A DNA stretch of 64,000 nt from Geodermatophilus bullaregiensis. GTDB lineage: Bacteria > Actinomycetota > Actinomycetes > Mycobacteriales > Geodermatophilaceae. Under the pieces are notes generated by a model, which worked only from the letters and a program-made list of their open reading frames with translations, was not told the origin of the DNA and did not search any database. Made by a program: the position numbers and the translations under genes. This document shows, piece by piece, positions 34,294 to 42,908 of this stretch. The DNA lies in NCBI RefSeq assembly GCF_016907675.1, contig NZ_JAFBCJ010000001.1, positions 1,674,001 through 1,738,000 on the forward strand, given 5' to 3'. Position 1 is the first letter of the stretch; the number at the start of each line of letters is the position of its first letter.

Positions 34294-34917
34294 TCACTCC
34301 CCCGGGAGCAGGTGCTCGCTGGGTGGGCCGAGCGGCAGGTCGGGGTAGAGCCGGTCCCGCAGGTCGAGCAGCTCCATCTCCTCGGCCAGCAGCCACCCGG
34401 CCGACATCGGCCACATGACCAGCCACAGCCACACACCGTAGGCCTCGCCGACGAAGGCGGCCCGGTCGTCGGAGGTGGGCACCGCCCACAGCGGCGCGTG
34501 CTGGCCGGCGGCCTCGACCGACGCCGAGGAGGGGCCGGTGATCACGTCACCGGGGTCCAGACCGGGCAGGCCGGCGTAGCCGCAGCCGACCCCCATGCCC
34601 GGCTCCTCGGCGACCAGCACGAGCTCGGCCGACCCGCCCAGCGGCGCCGGGCCGGCGCACCCGACGACGATCGCCCGGGCGCCGGGCTCACCGCCCCAGG
34701 CCAGGCCGGTGACCGACCAGCCCGAGGGCACGGGGTCGGGCACCCAGGCCGGCACGCGGGCGTCGGCGGTGACGGCGGCGATGGCGTCGTGGGCGATCAG
34801 CGCGGTGTGGTGCAGGGGCGTGACCGCGCCGTGCACGTGGCACCAGGCCTGCGCGGAGTCCCCCGGACGCACCACGAGCGGCTCGCCACAGCGAGGGCAG
34901 ACCGGGGAGGCGCTCAT
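34294..34917 (-). CDS. DUF6758-like protein with N-terminal zinc ribbon
   Basis: 207 residues from ATG 34917. The N-terminus [10 protein letters not shown] with the later WCHVHG is a short zinc-ribbon-like site. A middle domain is rich in Gly and Ala ([25 protein letters not shown]), and the C-terminus is hydrophobic and aromatic ([22 protein letters not shown]), possibly membrane-associated. The pattern fits actinobacterial DUF6758 proteins, of unknown function. It lies upstream of the small membrane protein on the same strand, separated by 127 bases. Confidence 0.7.
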   Translation of the reverse strand: MSASPVCPRCGEPLVVRPGDSAQAWCHVHGAVTPLHHTALIAHDAIAAVTADARVPAWVPDPVPSGWSVTGLAWGGEPGARAIVVGCAGPAPLGGSAELVLVAEEPGMGVGCGYAGLPGLDPGDVITGPSSASVEAAGQHAPLWAVPTSDDRAAFVGEAYGVWLWLVMWPMSAGWLLAEEMELLDLRDRLYPDLPLGPPSEHLLPGE

Positions 34918-34985
34918 CGGGTCACACCGTCCTGTCACTCGCGGCTCCCGTCAAGCGCAGGACGACGCCGTCCGGCGCGCCGCCG

Positions 34986-34991
34986 TACCCT
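34986..34991 (+). promoter_or_regulatory. Candidate -10 box of the Nudix gene
   Basis: TACCCT followed by six bases and the GTG at 34998. Confidence 0.5.
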
Positions 34992-34997
34992 GCGCGC

Positions 34998-35450
34998 GTG
35001 CCCGCCTCCCCCGCCGGCGACGACTCCCACCCACCCGCCGTCGCGGCGGTGCCGGTGCAGGCGTGCGTCGGCGCCGTGGTGCTCGACGACGCCGGGCGGC
35101 TGCTGCTGGTCCGCCGCCGCAACGCCCCGGGCCGCGGACTGTGGTCGGTGCCCGGTGGCCGGGTGGAACCGGGTGAGTCGCTGGCCGAGGCCGTGGAGCG
35201 GGAGGTCCGCGAGGAGACCGGGCTGGTGGTCCGCGCCGGGGAGCCGGTCGGGCGGATCACCGTCCCCGGGGACGGCGTGGTCTACGACGTCGTCGACCTC
35301 GTCTGCGCGCTGACCGGGGACCCCGCCGAGCCGGTGCCCGGTGACGACGCCGACGCGGTCACCTTCGCCGACGCCGCCGACCTCGACCGCCTGGCCTGCA
35401 CCCCGGGCCTCGTGGCGACGCTGCGCGGCTGGGGCGCCCTGCCCGGCTGA
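34998..35450 (+). CDS. Nudix hydrolase (MutT-like)
   Basis: 150 residues with a complete Nudix box (GGRVEPGES, then REVREETGL). The core strand [21 protein letters not shown] is typical of housecleaning pyrophosphatases acting on modified nucleoside diphosphates or related compounds. No extra domain or signal is present. The GTG start is leaderless by position. It converges on the MaoC gene, 46 bases apart. Substrate unknown. Confidence 0.9.
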   Translation: MPASPAGDDSHPPAVAAVPVQACVGAVVLDDAGRLLLVRRRNAPGRGLWSVPGGRVEPGESLAEAVEREVREETGLVVRAGEPVGRITVPGDGVVYDVVDLVCALTGDPAEPVPGDDADAVTFADAADLDRLACTPGLVATLRGWGALPG

Positions 35451-35496
35451 GCCGCCCCGGCCCGGCCCCACGGACGGGAGGCCCGCCGGCCGACGG

Positions 35497-36003
35497 TCAG
35501 CGGGCGGCCGGCTCCGGGCGGCCGGGCTGCTCGCCGCCGCGGGCCTCGCCGTAGGAGCGCCTGGGCACCATCACCTTGCGCCGGAAGACGCACACGACGG
35601 TGCCGTCCTGCTTGTAGCCGATCGTCTCGACGTGCACGACGCCGCGGTCGTCCTTGGACTTCGACGGGGTCTTGTCCAGCACGGTCGTCTCACCGTAGAT
35701 CGTGTCGCCGTGGAAGGTCGGCGCCACGTGCCGCAGCGACTCGATCTCGAGGTTGGCGATGGCCTTGCCGGAGACGTCCGGGACGCTCATGCCGAGCAGC
35801 AGGGAGTAGACGTAGTTCCCGACGACGACGTTCCTGCCGAAGTCGGTGGTCTCCGCCGCGTAGTGGGTGTCCAGGTGCAGCGGGTGGTGGTTCATGGTGA
35901 TCAGGCAGAAGAGGTGGTCGTCGTACTCGGTGACGGTCTTCCCGGGCCAGTGCTTGTAGACCGCCCCGACCTCGAACTCCTCGTAGTACCGACCGAACTG
36001 CAT
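35497..36003 (-). CDS. MaoC family enoyl-CoA hydratase
   Basis: 168 residues, one hot-dog domain. The hydratase motif reads LITMNHHPLHLDTHYA (catalytic Asp/Asn-His region), followed by GNYVYSLLLGMSV and, in the second half, GDTIYGETTVLDKTPSKSKDDRG. These features match MaoC-like (R)-specific enoyl-CoA or mesaconyl/beta-methylmalyl-CoA dehydratases. The ATG at 36003 has GGGAG about seven bases upstream; the longer ORF is a shadow. The acyl substrate cannot be assigned. Confidence 0.85.
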   Translation of the reverse strand: MQFGRYYEEFEVGAVYKHWPGKTVTEYDDHLFCLITMNHHPLHLDTHYAAETTDFGRNVVVGNYVYSLLLGMSVPDVSGKAIANLEIESLRHVAPTFHGDTIYGETTVLDKTPSKSKDDRGVVHVETIGYKQDGTVVCVFRRKVMVPRRSYGEARGGEQPGRPEPAAR

Positions 36004-36126
36004 CTGCGCGCTCCCGACGTCGTCGTGGGGTGACCGGGGCACGGCGCGCACGCGGGGGCCGTCCCGGCACGGGAGGCCAGTTGCCCACCACGCGCGCCGG
36101 TGACCCTCCTGGACGGCCGCCGATCC

Positions 36127-36132
36127 TACGAT
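36127..36132 (+). promoter_or_regulatory. Candidate -10 box of the HTTM gene pair
   Basis: TACGAT followed by six bases and the ATG at 36139. It selects this start over the in-frame GTG at 36100. Confidence 0.5.
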
Positions 36133-36138
36133 GCCCCG

Positions 36139-36627
36139 ATGGTCCCTCCCTCCCGCGTCGGCGAGCCCGCGGAGGCAGAGGTCGTGACGCTGTCCCCGGC
36201 CGGGCGCCGCACCCGCCTGGCCGCCTCCTCCGTGGTCCTGGCCCTCCTGCTGGCCGGCACGCTCTGGGGCACCGACGACTCCTTCCCGTTCGGTCCGTTC
36301 AAGATGTACTCGACCCGCGCCGACACCGACTCCCCCGTCGTCTCCACGCGCGTCGTCGGGTTCACCGGGGACGGCGAGGAGGTGCGCCTCTCCGGCGGCG
36401 AGGTGGGACTGCGCCGCGCGGAGTTCGAGGGCCAGCTGCCCCGTCTGGTCGACGACCCGTCGCTGCTGGTCCTGCTGGCCGACACCTACGCCGAGCACCA
36501 CCCCGGCGCCGAGCCGCTCGTGGAGGTGCAGGTGGTGCAGCGCCACTTCGAGCTGACCGACGGCGAGCTCACCGGCGAGTGGACCGACCGGGTCCTCGTC
36601 GAGCAGGAGCTGGAGGTCGGCCCGTGA
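36139..36627 (+). CDS. Single-pass membrane protein paired with HTTM protein
   Basis: 162 residues. One N-terminal membrane helix (ASSVVLALLLAGTLWG, about residues 33-48) is followed by SFPFGPFKMYST, a motif I associate with small partners of HTTM proteins, and an extracytoplasmic alpha/beta domain of about 100 residues. There are no cysteines. The stop overlaps the start of the next gene (GTGA), so the two products are probably made in equal amounts and act together. Function unknown. Confidence 0.7.
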   Translation: MVPPSRVGEPAEAEVVTLSPAGRRTRLAASSVVLALLLAGTLWGTDDSFPFGPFKMYSTRADTDSPVVSTRVVGFTGDGEEVRLSGGEVGLRRAEFEGQLPRLVDDPSLLVLLADTYAEHHPGAEPLVEVQVVQRHFELTDGELTGEWTDRVLVEQELEVGP

Positions 36628-37571
36628 GCGCTCGCTCCGCCTCCGCACCGGCGCCCACCGCCGCGGCCCGCCCGGGTGCGGCCGGCCGGGGCCCGCTGGG
36701 CGCGGTCTCCCGCTGGTGGACCCGGCCGGTCCCGCTCGCGCGGGTCGCGGTGTTCCGCACCATCGCGTATCTGTTCATCCCGGTGGACGTCTTCCTCACC
36801 ACCGCGTGGGTGGGCGCGCACGCGGACGTCCCGACCGCCTACTACCGGCCGCTGCTCGTCGGCCGGCTGCTGGACCTGCCCACGCCGACGTCGACCGTGG
36901 TCCACGTCGTCCAGTGGGCGCTGGTGGCCGCCGCGCTCGCCGCGGCCACCGGTCGCGCACCCCGTCTGCTCGGTACCGCGGTGTTCCTCCTCTACTTCGA
37001 GTGGATGGTCATCGCGATGAGCTACGGCAAGGTCGACCACGACCGCATCGCCTACCTCGTCGCCCTCGCGGTGCTGCCCACGATCGGCGTGGCCCGCTGG
37101 CGTGACCGCCGCTCGTCCGAGGCCGCGGGGTGGGCGATGGCCGCGGTGCTGGTCACCGTGGTGCTCACCTACTTCCTCGCCGCCTGGGCCAAGACGCGCT
37201 TCGGCGGCTGGGACTGGGCGACCGGGTCCACGCTGACCCGCGCCGTCGTCCGCCGCGGCACCTTCCTGTCCGAGTGGACCCTCGAGGTACCCGGCCTGCT
37301 CATGGGCCTGCAGTTCGCGATGCTCGTGCTGGAGTTCGCCGCACCGCTGATGCTGCTGGTCTGGTCGAACCGGGCACGGGTGGCGCTCGTGGCCCTGCTG
37401 CTCGGCTTCCACGCCACGGTCTACGCCGGCGTGACGATCGTCTTCCTGCCGCACTGCATCGCGATCCTGTCGATCCTGCCGTGGGAGAAGGCACCGGAGG
37501 CGTCCGCGGCGCTGCGTGGTCGGCTGGGCGCCGGGCGGACCCCGGTACCCGCCGCGGCGCCACCCGGCTGA
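36624..37571 (+). CDS. HTTM-domain multi-pass membrane protein
   Basis: 315 residues with about seven hydrophobic segments (for example LARVAVFRTIAYLFIPVDVF, VVQWALVAAALAAATG, AMAAVLVTVVLTYFLAAWAK, FAMLVLEFAAPLMLLVW, IVFLPHCIAILSILPW). The arrangement resembles the HTTM fold of vitamin-K-dependent gamma-carboxylase, without its lumenal domain. An arginine in the first helix and a histidine in SYGKVDHDRIAY are typical. Bacterial HTTM proteins have no proven activity. The GTG start overlaps the partner gene, and the gene ends 17 bases from the WXG100 stop. Confidence 0.75.
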   Translation: MSARSASAPAPTAAARPGAAGRGPLGAVSRWWTRPVPLARVAVFRTIAYLFIPVDVFLTTAWVGAHADVPTAYYRPLLVGRLLDLPTPTSTVVHVVQWALVAAALAAATGRAPRLLGTAVFLLYFEWMVIAMSYGKVDHDRIAYLVALAVLPTIGVARWRDRRSSEAAGWAMAAVLVTVVLTYFLAAWAKTRFGGWDWATGSTLTRAVVRRGTFLSEWTLEVPGLLMGLQFAMLVLEFAAPLMLLVWSNRARVALVALLLGFHATVYAGVTIVFLPHCIAILSILPWEKAPEASAALRGRLGAGRTPVPAAAPPG

Positions 37572-37588
37572 CCGACGCGGCGGGGAGG

Positions 37589-37882
37589 TCAGAGCAGGGC
37601 GCCGATCCGGGCGGCCACGTCCGCCTCGTGCTGCTGGTAGGAGCCGGCCACCTGCGCGAGCAGGCCGCCCATCCCGGTCAGGGCGTCGCTCACCCCCTGC
37701 GCCGAGAGCCGCCACTGCTCGTAGAGGGCGCTGAACTGCACGGCCGCCTGGCTGTCGGTCCACCCGTCGAGCACCGAGGTGTTGACGCTGCTCGACAGGG
37801 TCGCGTGGCGGGACGCGGTCTCGGCGGCCTCGGCCTGGCACTGCCCGGCCATCGACTGCAGGGTGGCGATGTCGACCTTCAT
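37589..37882 (-). CDS. WXG100 (ESAT-6-like) protein
   Basis: 97 residues forming two helices. The turn reads LDGWTDSQA, so the W41-x-G motif is varied to W-T-D. The C-terminal YQQHE at residues 82-86 fits the YxxxD/E type VII export signal. Length and helix pattern match the family. The ATG at 37882 has AGGAGG five bases upstream. It is divergent from the FHA-EccC ATPase gene, which strongly suggests a substrate and ATPase pair. Only one WXG100 gene is present, so a homodimer is likely. Confidence 0.8.
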   Translation of the reverse strand: MKVDIATLQSMAGQCQAEAAETASRHATLSSSVNTSVLDGWTDSQAAVQFSALYEQWRLSAQGVSDALTGMGGLLAQVAGSYQQHEADVAARIGALL

Positions 37883-38016
37883 GGTTCCTCCTGTCCGTCC
37901 CGGGACCCCCCGGTGGCAGCGGACGGTAGGCCGGACGGGGGTCCGGGGCCGGTGGGTCGTCCACAGCCGCACCTGCCGTCCACAGGCCCCGCCCGGCCGC
38001 CCCGCGTGTCGCCTCC

Positions 38017-41000
38017 GTGTCCCACCGTCGGCGGGTGCCCGCCTCACCCACCGCACCCGCCGAGCCGCGCTGCTGGACCGTCGTCGGCCCCGAGAACGCC
38101 GTCGACGTCGAGGTCCGGGCCGCGGACGACGCCCGGCTGGGCGCGGTCCTCCCCGAGCTCGCGGCGGCCCTCGACGTCCCCCCGGCCGCGCTCTGGTCGG
38201 GCAGCACCCGGCTGGCCGAGGAGCTGCCGCTGACCCATGCCGCGCTGGCCCACGGCGCCGTCCTCGGCCTGGGCCGGCCGCTCCCCCGATCGGGCGCACC
38301 GGCGCAGCACCCGCTGGAGCTGCACGTCGTCGGTGGCCCCGCGGCCGGCACGACCGTCCCGCTGACCACCGGCCGGCACCTGCTCGGCCGTGGCGCCGGT
38401 GCCGCGCTGTCCCTCCCCGACCCGGGCGTCTCCCGCCGCCACGTCCAGCTCGACGTGGGCGCCGGCGGCATCACCGTGACCGACCTGGGCTCCACCAACG
38501 GCAGCCGGCTCGACGACACCGACCTCGGCGGGCAGGCACACGACTGGCCTCCCGGCGCCGTGCTGCAGGTCGGTGCCAGCTCGGTGGCGGTGGCCGGTCC
38601 GCGGGACGCCCCCGTCGGGCTCCGCCCCGCCCCCGGGGGACGGTGGCTGGTGCAGTCGGCCCCGCGACCGGCCCCGGTGCGCCCCGACGTGGAGGTCCGG
38701 CTGCCGGACGCCCCGGTGGCCGCTCCCCGGCGCCGCCTCGCCTGGGTCGCCGTCGTCCTGCCCGCGGTCGCCGGTGTGTCGCTGGCGTGGCTCCTGTCGG
38801 CGCCCACGTTCCTGTTCTTCGCGCTGCTCAGCCCGGTCGTCGCCGTCGGCACCTGGGCGTCGGACCGGTGGAGCGGTGCGCGGAGTGGGCGACGGGCGGC
38901 GGCGGCCCACGCCGAGGAGCTGCGGACGGCCCGCGCTCGCCTCGCCGAGGCCGTGCGCTCCGACGTCCGCTCGGCCCGCCTGGCCTGTCCCGACCTCGCC
39001 ACGCTGACCGCGGCGGCGCGGCGGCGGACCAGCCTGCTCTGGCACCGCGGCGCCGCGGACCCGGGGGTGCTGGTCGTCCGCGTGGGCACCGGGCCCGGCG
39101 TCACGCGGGTGTCCCGGATCGAGGACGGCCGACGAGAGCCCGAGCCGGCAGCCGACCTGCCGGTGACGGTGGACCTGGCGGGCACCGGCGGTCTCGTCGT
39201 GGCCGGGCCGCGCGGACCGGCGCTGGGCGTGGTGGCAGGGGTGCTGGCCCAGCTGGTGACCTCGTCGCCACCCGGGGACGTCGACGTCGCGGTGCTGACG
39301 GCGGCCGGGCGGCGCGCCGACTGGTCCTGGGTCCGCTGGCTGCCGCACGTGGCACCGGGGTCGGTGCACGTGCTGCCGGAGGAGCAGTCGGCGGCCGCAG
39401 CGGGAGACGGCGCGCTGCTGGCCTGGCTCGCGGGGCTGGCCGGGGAGCCGGACGGGCGCCTGCCCCCGGGCCGGGCGGCGGGGGTGCCGAGCCGAGGGGC
39501 CGGGCACCGGCTGGTCCTGGTCGTCGACCGGCCCGTGGACCCGGTGCTGCGGGCCGCGCTCCGCGGCGCCCGGGACGCCGGCGTGGTCACCGTGGGTCTC
39601 GCCGGACGGGTGGAGCAGCTGGCGGGGACCGCGGACGCCGTCCTCCAGGTGGGCGGCGAGACCGGGGACACCGGAGTGCTCCACCGGGGCGGCGCGGGCG
39701 ACCGGGTGGAGCTGGTCGTCGACCGCCTGCCGCCCGCGGTCGCCGCCCGCCTGGCGCGGGACCTGGCCGCGCTCGCACCGGTTCGGCCGGCCGCGGCGCT
39801 GCCCTCCGCGGTGCGGCTGCTCGACCTCGCCGGCGCCGGGGCGGGCGGCGCGGACGTCCCGGTGGACTGGTCGCGGAGCCGGACGTCGCTGCGCGCCCGC
39901 CTGGGCGTCACCGCGGACGGCGTCGCGGAGGTCGACCTGTGCCGCGACGGGCCGCACGCCCTCGTGGCCGGGACGACCGGCTCGGGCAAGTCCGAGCTGC
40001 TGCGGACGCTCGTCGCCGGGCTGGCGCTGGCGCACCCGCCGGACCGCTGCAGCTTCCTGCTGGTCGACTACAAGGGCGGGGCGGCCTTCGCCGAGGCCGT
40101 CTCCCTCCCGCACACCGTCGGCATGGTGACCGACCTGGACGCAGCGGCCACGGCCCGCGCCCTGCGCTCCCTCACCGCGGAGCTCACCCGCCGCGAGGCG
40201 CTGCTGGCCGCCGCCGGCGTCCCCGACGTCGGGGCGCTGCCGCCGGAGGTGGACCTGGCACGGCTGGTGATCGTCGTGGACGAGTTCGCCGGCCTGACCG
40301 AGGAGCTGCCCGACTTCGTCCCCGGTCTGGTCGGGATCGCCCAGCGCGGCCGCTCGCTGGGCGTGCACCTGGTGCTGGCGACGCAGCGGCCGGGTGGGGT
40401 CGTCTCGCCGGAGATCCGGGCCAACTGCTCGCTGCGGCTGTGCCTGCGCACCACCGACGACGCCGACTCCCGCGACGTGCTCGGGACTCCGGATGCCGCG
40501 AGCGTGCCCGTGGACCGTCCCGGCCGTGGCTTCCTGCGCGTCGGCAGTGGGCGGCCGGTGGCCTTCCAGACGGCAGGCGTGGCCCTCGGCGACCCGCAGG
40601 AGGTGAGCGGCCCGGCCGTCCGCCGCTGGGCGTGGCCCGCTCCGGCCGCGCTCCCGCCCGCCTCGGGGGCGGCAGCCGCCGGCGGGGCCCCCTCCGACCT
40701 CGCCCGGATCACCGCCGTGACCACCGGGCTCGCCGAGCGGACCGGTCTGCGCCGCCCGCACCGCCCGTGGCGCCCGGCGCTGCCCGACCGGCTCGAGGCC
40801 GCCGACCTCGCGCCGGGCCCCGCCGGTGCACGCCGGCCGCCGACACAGCTGCTCGTCGGGCTGGTCGACCGTCCGGAGCGGCAGGCCCGGGAGCCCCTCG
40901 TCCTCGACCTGGCCCGCGGCGGCGGGTGGCTGGCCGTGGGCGGACCCCGCAGCGGCCGCACCACGCTGCTGCGGACGGTCCTGGCCGAGGCGGTCGCCCA

Positions 41001-42291
41001 GCTGCCGCCGGACCGGCTGCACGTCCACGTCCTCGACCACGGCGGTGGGGCGCTCGCGGTGGAGGCGGCAGGGCTCCCGCACACCGGGACGGTGGTCGGC
41101 GCCTCCGACGCCCTCCGCACGGTGCGCCTGCTGGCCCGGCTCGGTGAGCAGACGGCCGCCCGCCGGGCCGGTCCCGGCGCCCACGGCCCGGCCGTGCTCC
41201 TGCTCGTCGACGGCGTCGAGGCGCTGACGGCCCAGCTGGACGAGTCCGTACCCGGCCAGGGGTCGGCGGAGTTCCTCCGGCTGGTCCGCGACGGAGCCGC
41301 GGCCGGCCTCACCTGCGTCGCGACCGCCGACCGCGCCGTCCCGGGCGGACGGCTGGCCGCGGCCGCGGGGACCCGGCTGGTCCTCCCGCTGTCCGACCGC
41401 GCCGACTACGCCGTCGCCGGCATCCCGGTGCGGTCGGTCCCCGGCCGCCGGCCACCCGGGCGGGCGCTGCTCGGGGAGGAGGCGCGCGAGTGCCAGCTGG
41501 CGCTCCCCCGGCCGCTGCAGCCGACCCTGCACGCGGTGGCCGACGGCCCGTTCGCCATCCTCGTGCCCGAGCTGCCGGCCGATCCGGTCCTGCCGGCGGC
41601 TCCACCGGCGGCGGCCGGGGCCCCGGCCGACCTGCCCGAGGCCCTCCCGGTCGGGCCGGGCGGTGACGAGGGGACGGTGCTGACGGTCGACCTCCGCCGC
41701 AGCGGCGGACTGCTGGTCGTCGGCCCGCCGCGCAGCGGCCGGACCGCCACGCTGCACGCGCTCGCCACGCGCCTGGCGACGACCGGCACAGCCGTCCTGC
41801 GGCTCGCCCGCGGCCGGCGGGCGGCCGGCGGGCCGGCGACGCTCGCGGCCGACGACACCGCGGGCTGGCGCGGGTGGCTCGACGACCTGCGCGGACGACC
41901 GGGCGCCGTCCTCCTCGACGACGCCGGCACGCTCGCCGACTCCGCCGTCCTCGCGGCGATGGCGTCGGCCGACCTGGGTGACCGAGACGTCGCGGTCCTC
42001 GCCGCCGGCACCGCCGGTGACCTCTCCGGGGCCTTCCGCGGGCCGGTGGCCGACCTGCGCCGCAGCCGGAGCGGACTGCTGCTGTGCCCCGGTCCCGGGG
42101 ACGCCGACCTGCTGGGGATCCGGCTGCCCCGGACGCCGGTGCCGGTGCGCCCCGGGTCCGGCTGGCTGGTCACCGCGGGCACCGCCCAGCGGGTGCAGGT
42201 GGCCCGCCATCGGGAACCGTCACCGGCCGGCGGCACCGGCACGGGCACCGGCACCGGCACCGGCACCGGCACCGGCGAGGAGGCCGCGTGA
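38017..42291 (+). CDS. FHA-domain EccC/EssC-like type VII secretion ATPase
   Basis: 1424 residues. Order: an N-terminal ubiquitin-like or linker region, a forkhead-associated domain at about 95-190 (LLGRG, VSRRHVQL, LGSTNGSRL), two membrane helices at about 245-285, then three FtsK/SpoIIIE ATPase domains. The first is complete: Walker A AGTTGSGKS near 650 and Walker B LVIVVDEFAG near 750. The second (GGPRSGRTT near 975; LLLVDGVEAL) and third (GPPRSGRTA near 1235; VLLDDAG) have Arg for the Walker lysine. A Gly-Thr repeat ends the protein. FHA at the N-terminus recalls Firmicutes EssC more than mycobacterial EccC. GTG 38035 is an alternative start. Confidence 0.85.
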   Translation: MSHRRRVPASPTAPAEPRCWTVVGPENAVDVEVRAADDARLGAVLPELAAALDVPPAALWSGSTRLAEELPLTHAALAHGAVLGLGRPLPRSGAPAQHPLELHVVGGPAAGTTVPLTTGRHLLGRGAGAALSLPDPGVSRRHVQLDVGAGGITVTDLGSTNGSRLDDTDLGGQAHDWPPGAVLQVGASSVAVAGPRDAPVGLRPAPGGRWLVQSAPRPAPVRPDVEVRLPDAPVAAPRRRLAWVAVVLPAVAGVSLAWLLSAPTFLFFALLSPVVAVGTWASDRWSGARSGRRAAAAHAEELRTARARLAEAVRSDVRSARLACPDLATLTAAARRRTSLLWHRGAADPGVLVVRVGTGPGVTRVSRIEDGRREPEPAADLPVTVDLAGTGGLVVAGPRGPALGVVAGVLAQLVTSSPPGDVDVAVLTAAGRRADWSWVRWLPHVAPGSVHVLPEEQSAAAAGDGALLAWLAGLAGEPDGRLPPGRAAGVPSRGAGHRLVLVVDRPVDPVLRAALRGARDAGVVTVGLAGRVEQLAGTADAVLQVGGETGDTGVLHRGGAGDRVELVVDRLPPAVAARLARDLAALAPVRPAAALPSAVRLLDLAGAGAGGADVPVDWSRSRTSLRARLGVTADGVAEVDLCRDGPHALVAGTTGSGKSELLRTLVAGLALAHPPDRCSFLLVDYKGGAAFAEAVSLPHTVGMVTDLDAAATARALRSLTAELTRREALLAAAGVPDVGALPPEVDLARLVIVVDEFAGLTEELPDFVPGLVGIAQRGRSLGVHLVLATQRPGGVVSPEIRANCSLRLCLRTTDDADSRDVLGTPDAASVPVDRPGRGFLRVGSGRPVAFQTAGVALGDPQEVSGPAVRRWAWPAPAALPPASGAAAAGGAPSDLARITAVTTGLAERTGLRRPHRPWRPALPDRLEAADLAPGPAGARRPPTQLLVGLVDRPERQAREPLVLDLARGGGWLAVGGPRSGRTTLLRTVLAEAVAQLPPDRLHVHVLDHGGGALAVEAAGLPHTGTVVGASDALRTVRLLARLGEQTAARRAGPGAHGPAVLLLVDGVEALTAQLDESVPGQGSAEFLRLVRDGAAAGLTCVATADRAVPGGRLAAAAGTRLVLPLSDRADYAVAGIPVRSVPGRRPPGRALLGEEARECQLALPRPLQPTLHAVADGPFAILVPELPADPVLPAAPPAAAGAPADLPEALPVGPGGDEGTVLTVDLRRSGGLLVVGPPRSGRTATLHALATRLATTGTAVLRLARGRRAAGGPATLAADDTAGWRGWLDDLRGRPGAVLLDDAGTLADSAVLAAMASADLGDRDVAVLAAGTAGDLSGAFRGPVADLRRSRSGLLLCPGPGDADLLGIRLPRTPVPVRPGSGWLVTAGTAQRVQVARHREPSPAGGTGTGTGTGTGTGTGEEAA
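42232..42273 (+). repeat. Seven tandem GGCACC hexamers
   Basis: Seven six-base units (the second is GGCACG) inside the 3' end of the ATPase gene, encoding seven Gly-Thr pairs. Copy number could vary by slippage without changing frame. Confidence 0.8.
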
Positions 42292-42299
42292 GCTGTCGC

Positions 42300-42812
42300 T
42301 CAGAGCAGCTCGAGCGCCGAGCCGATCTCCTGGGTGGCGTACCAGGCGAGCTCGTGTCCCTCGGCCTGGTCGACGACGAACTGGGCGTCGTCGCTGCCGA
42401 GGTCGGCCTCCAGCACGACGGCCACGGCCGCGCGCACGTCCTCCTCGGCCTCGGCCCCGTCGACGTGCGCGCTGGCCACGTCGGCGAGCGCGACGTCGGT
42501 GGTGACCCGGACCGCGCCCGGGTCGGTGTCCGCGTCGTCGATCGGCTCGACCGCGGCGTCGGGCGCGTCGGCGGCGAGGACGACCCGCCGGCGGGCGGCC
42601 GTGGGGTCGACGTCGATGAGCCGCAGGCTGGCCCGTGCGGCGGCCAGGAGCGCCGCGTACTCGAGCTCCTCGACGTCGGCTCCGGCGTCACTGAGCGCGT
42701 AGTACTCCCGCAGACGTGGGGTGACCGCGAACCCGGTGTGCGGTCCGGGGAGCCGGCCCTCGTCCACGAGGGTCCGCAGGACGCTCGTCGTCGCCGGCAG
42801 GTAGATCCGCAC
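42300..42812 (-). CDS. Conserved actinobacterial hypothetical protein (DUF6912-like)
   Basis: 170 residues from GTG 42812, with GGGAG eight bases upstream. MRIYLPATTSVLRTLVDEG, then FAVTPRLREYY and ELEYAALLAAARASLRLI, form a pattern I associate with DUF6912, a family restricted to Actinobacteria. The middle is acidic and the end (DDAQFVVDQAEGHELAWYATQEIG) is alpha/beta. No catalytic motif, signal or membrane segment is visible. It converges on the FHA-EccC gene eight bases away. Function unknown. Confidence 0.7.
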   Translation of the reverse strand: MRIYLPATTSVLRTLVDEGRLPGPHTGFAVTPRLREYYALSDAGADVEELEYAALLAAARASLRLIDVDPTAARRRVVLAADAPDAAVEPIDDADTDPGAVRVTTDVALADVASAHVDGAEAEEDVRAAVAVVLEADLGSDDAQFVVDQAEGHELAWYATQEIGSALELL

Positions 42813-42908
42813 CCGGCCGCTCCCTTCCTCGATGAGGGGCCGACGGTAGCCCGCCGCCGCCCCGCGCCCCGGGCCGCCTCGGGCGTGCGTGCCGGCGCGG
42901 ACGCGGTG

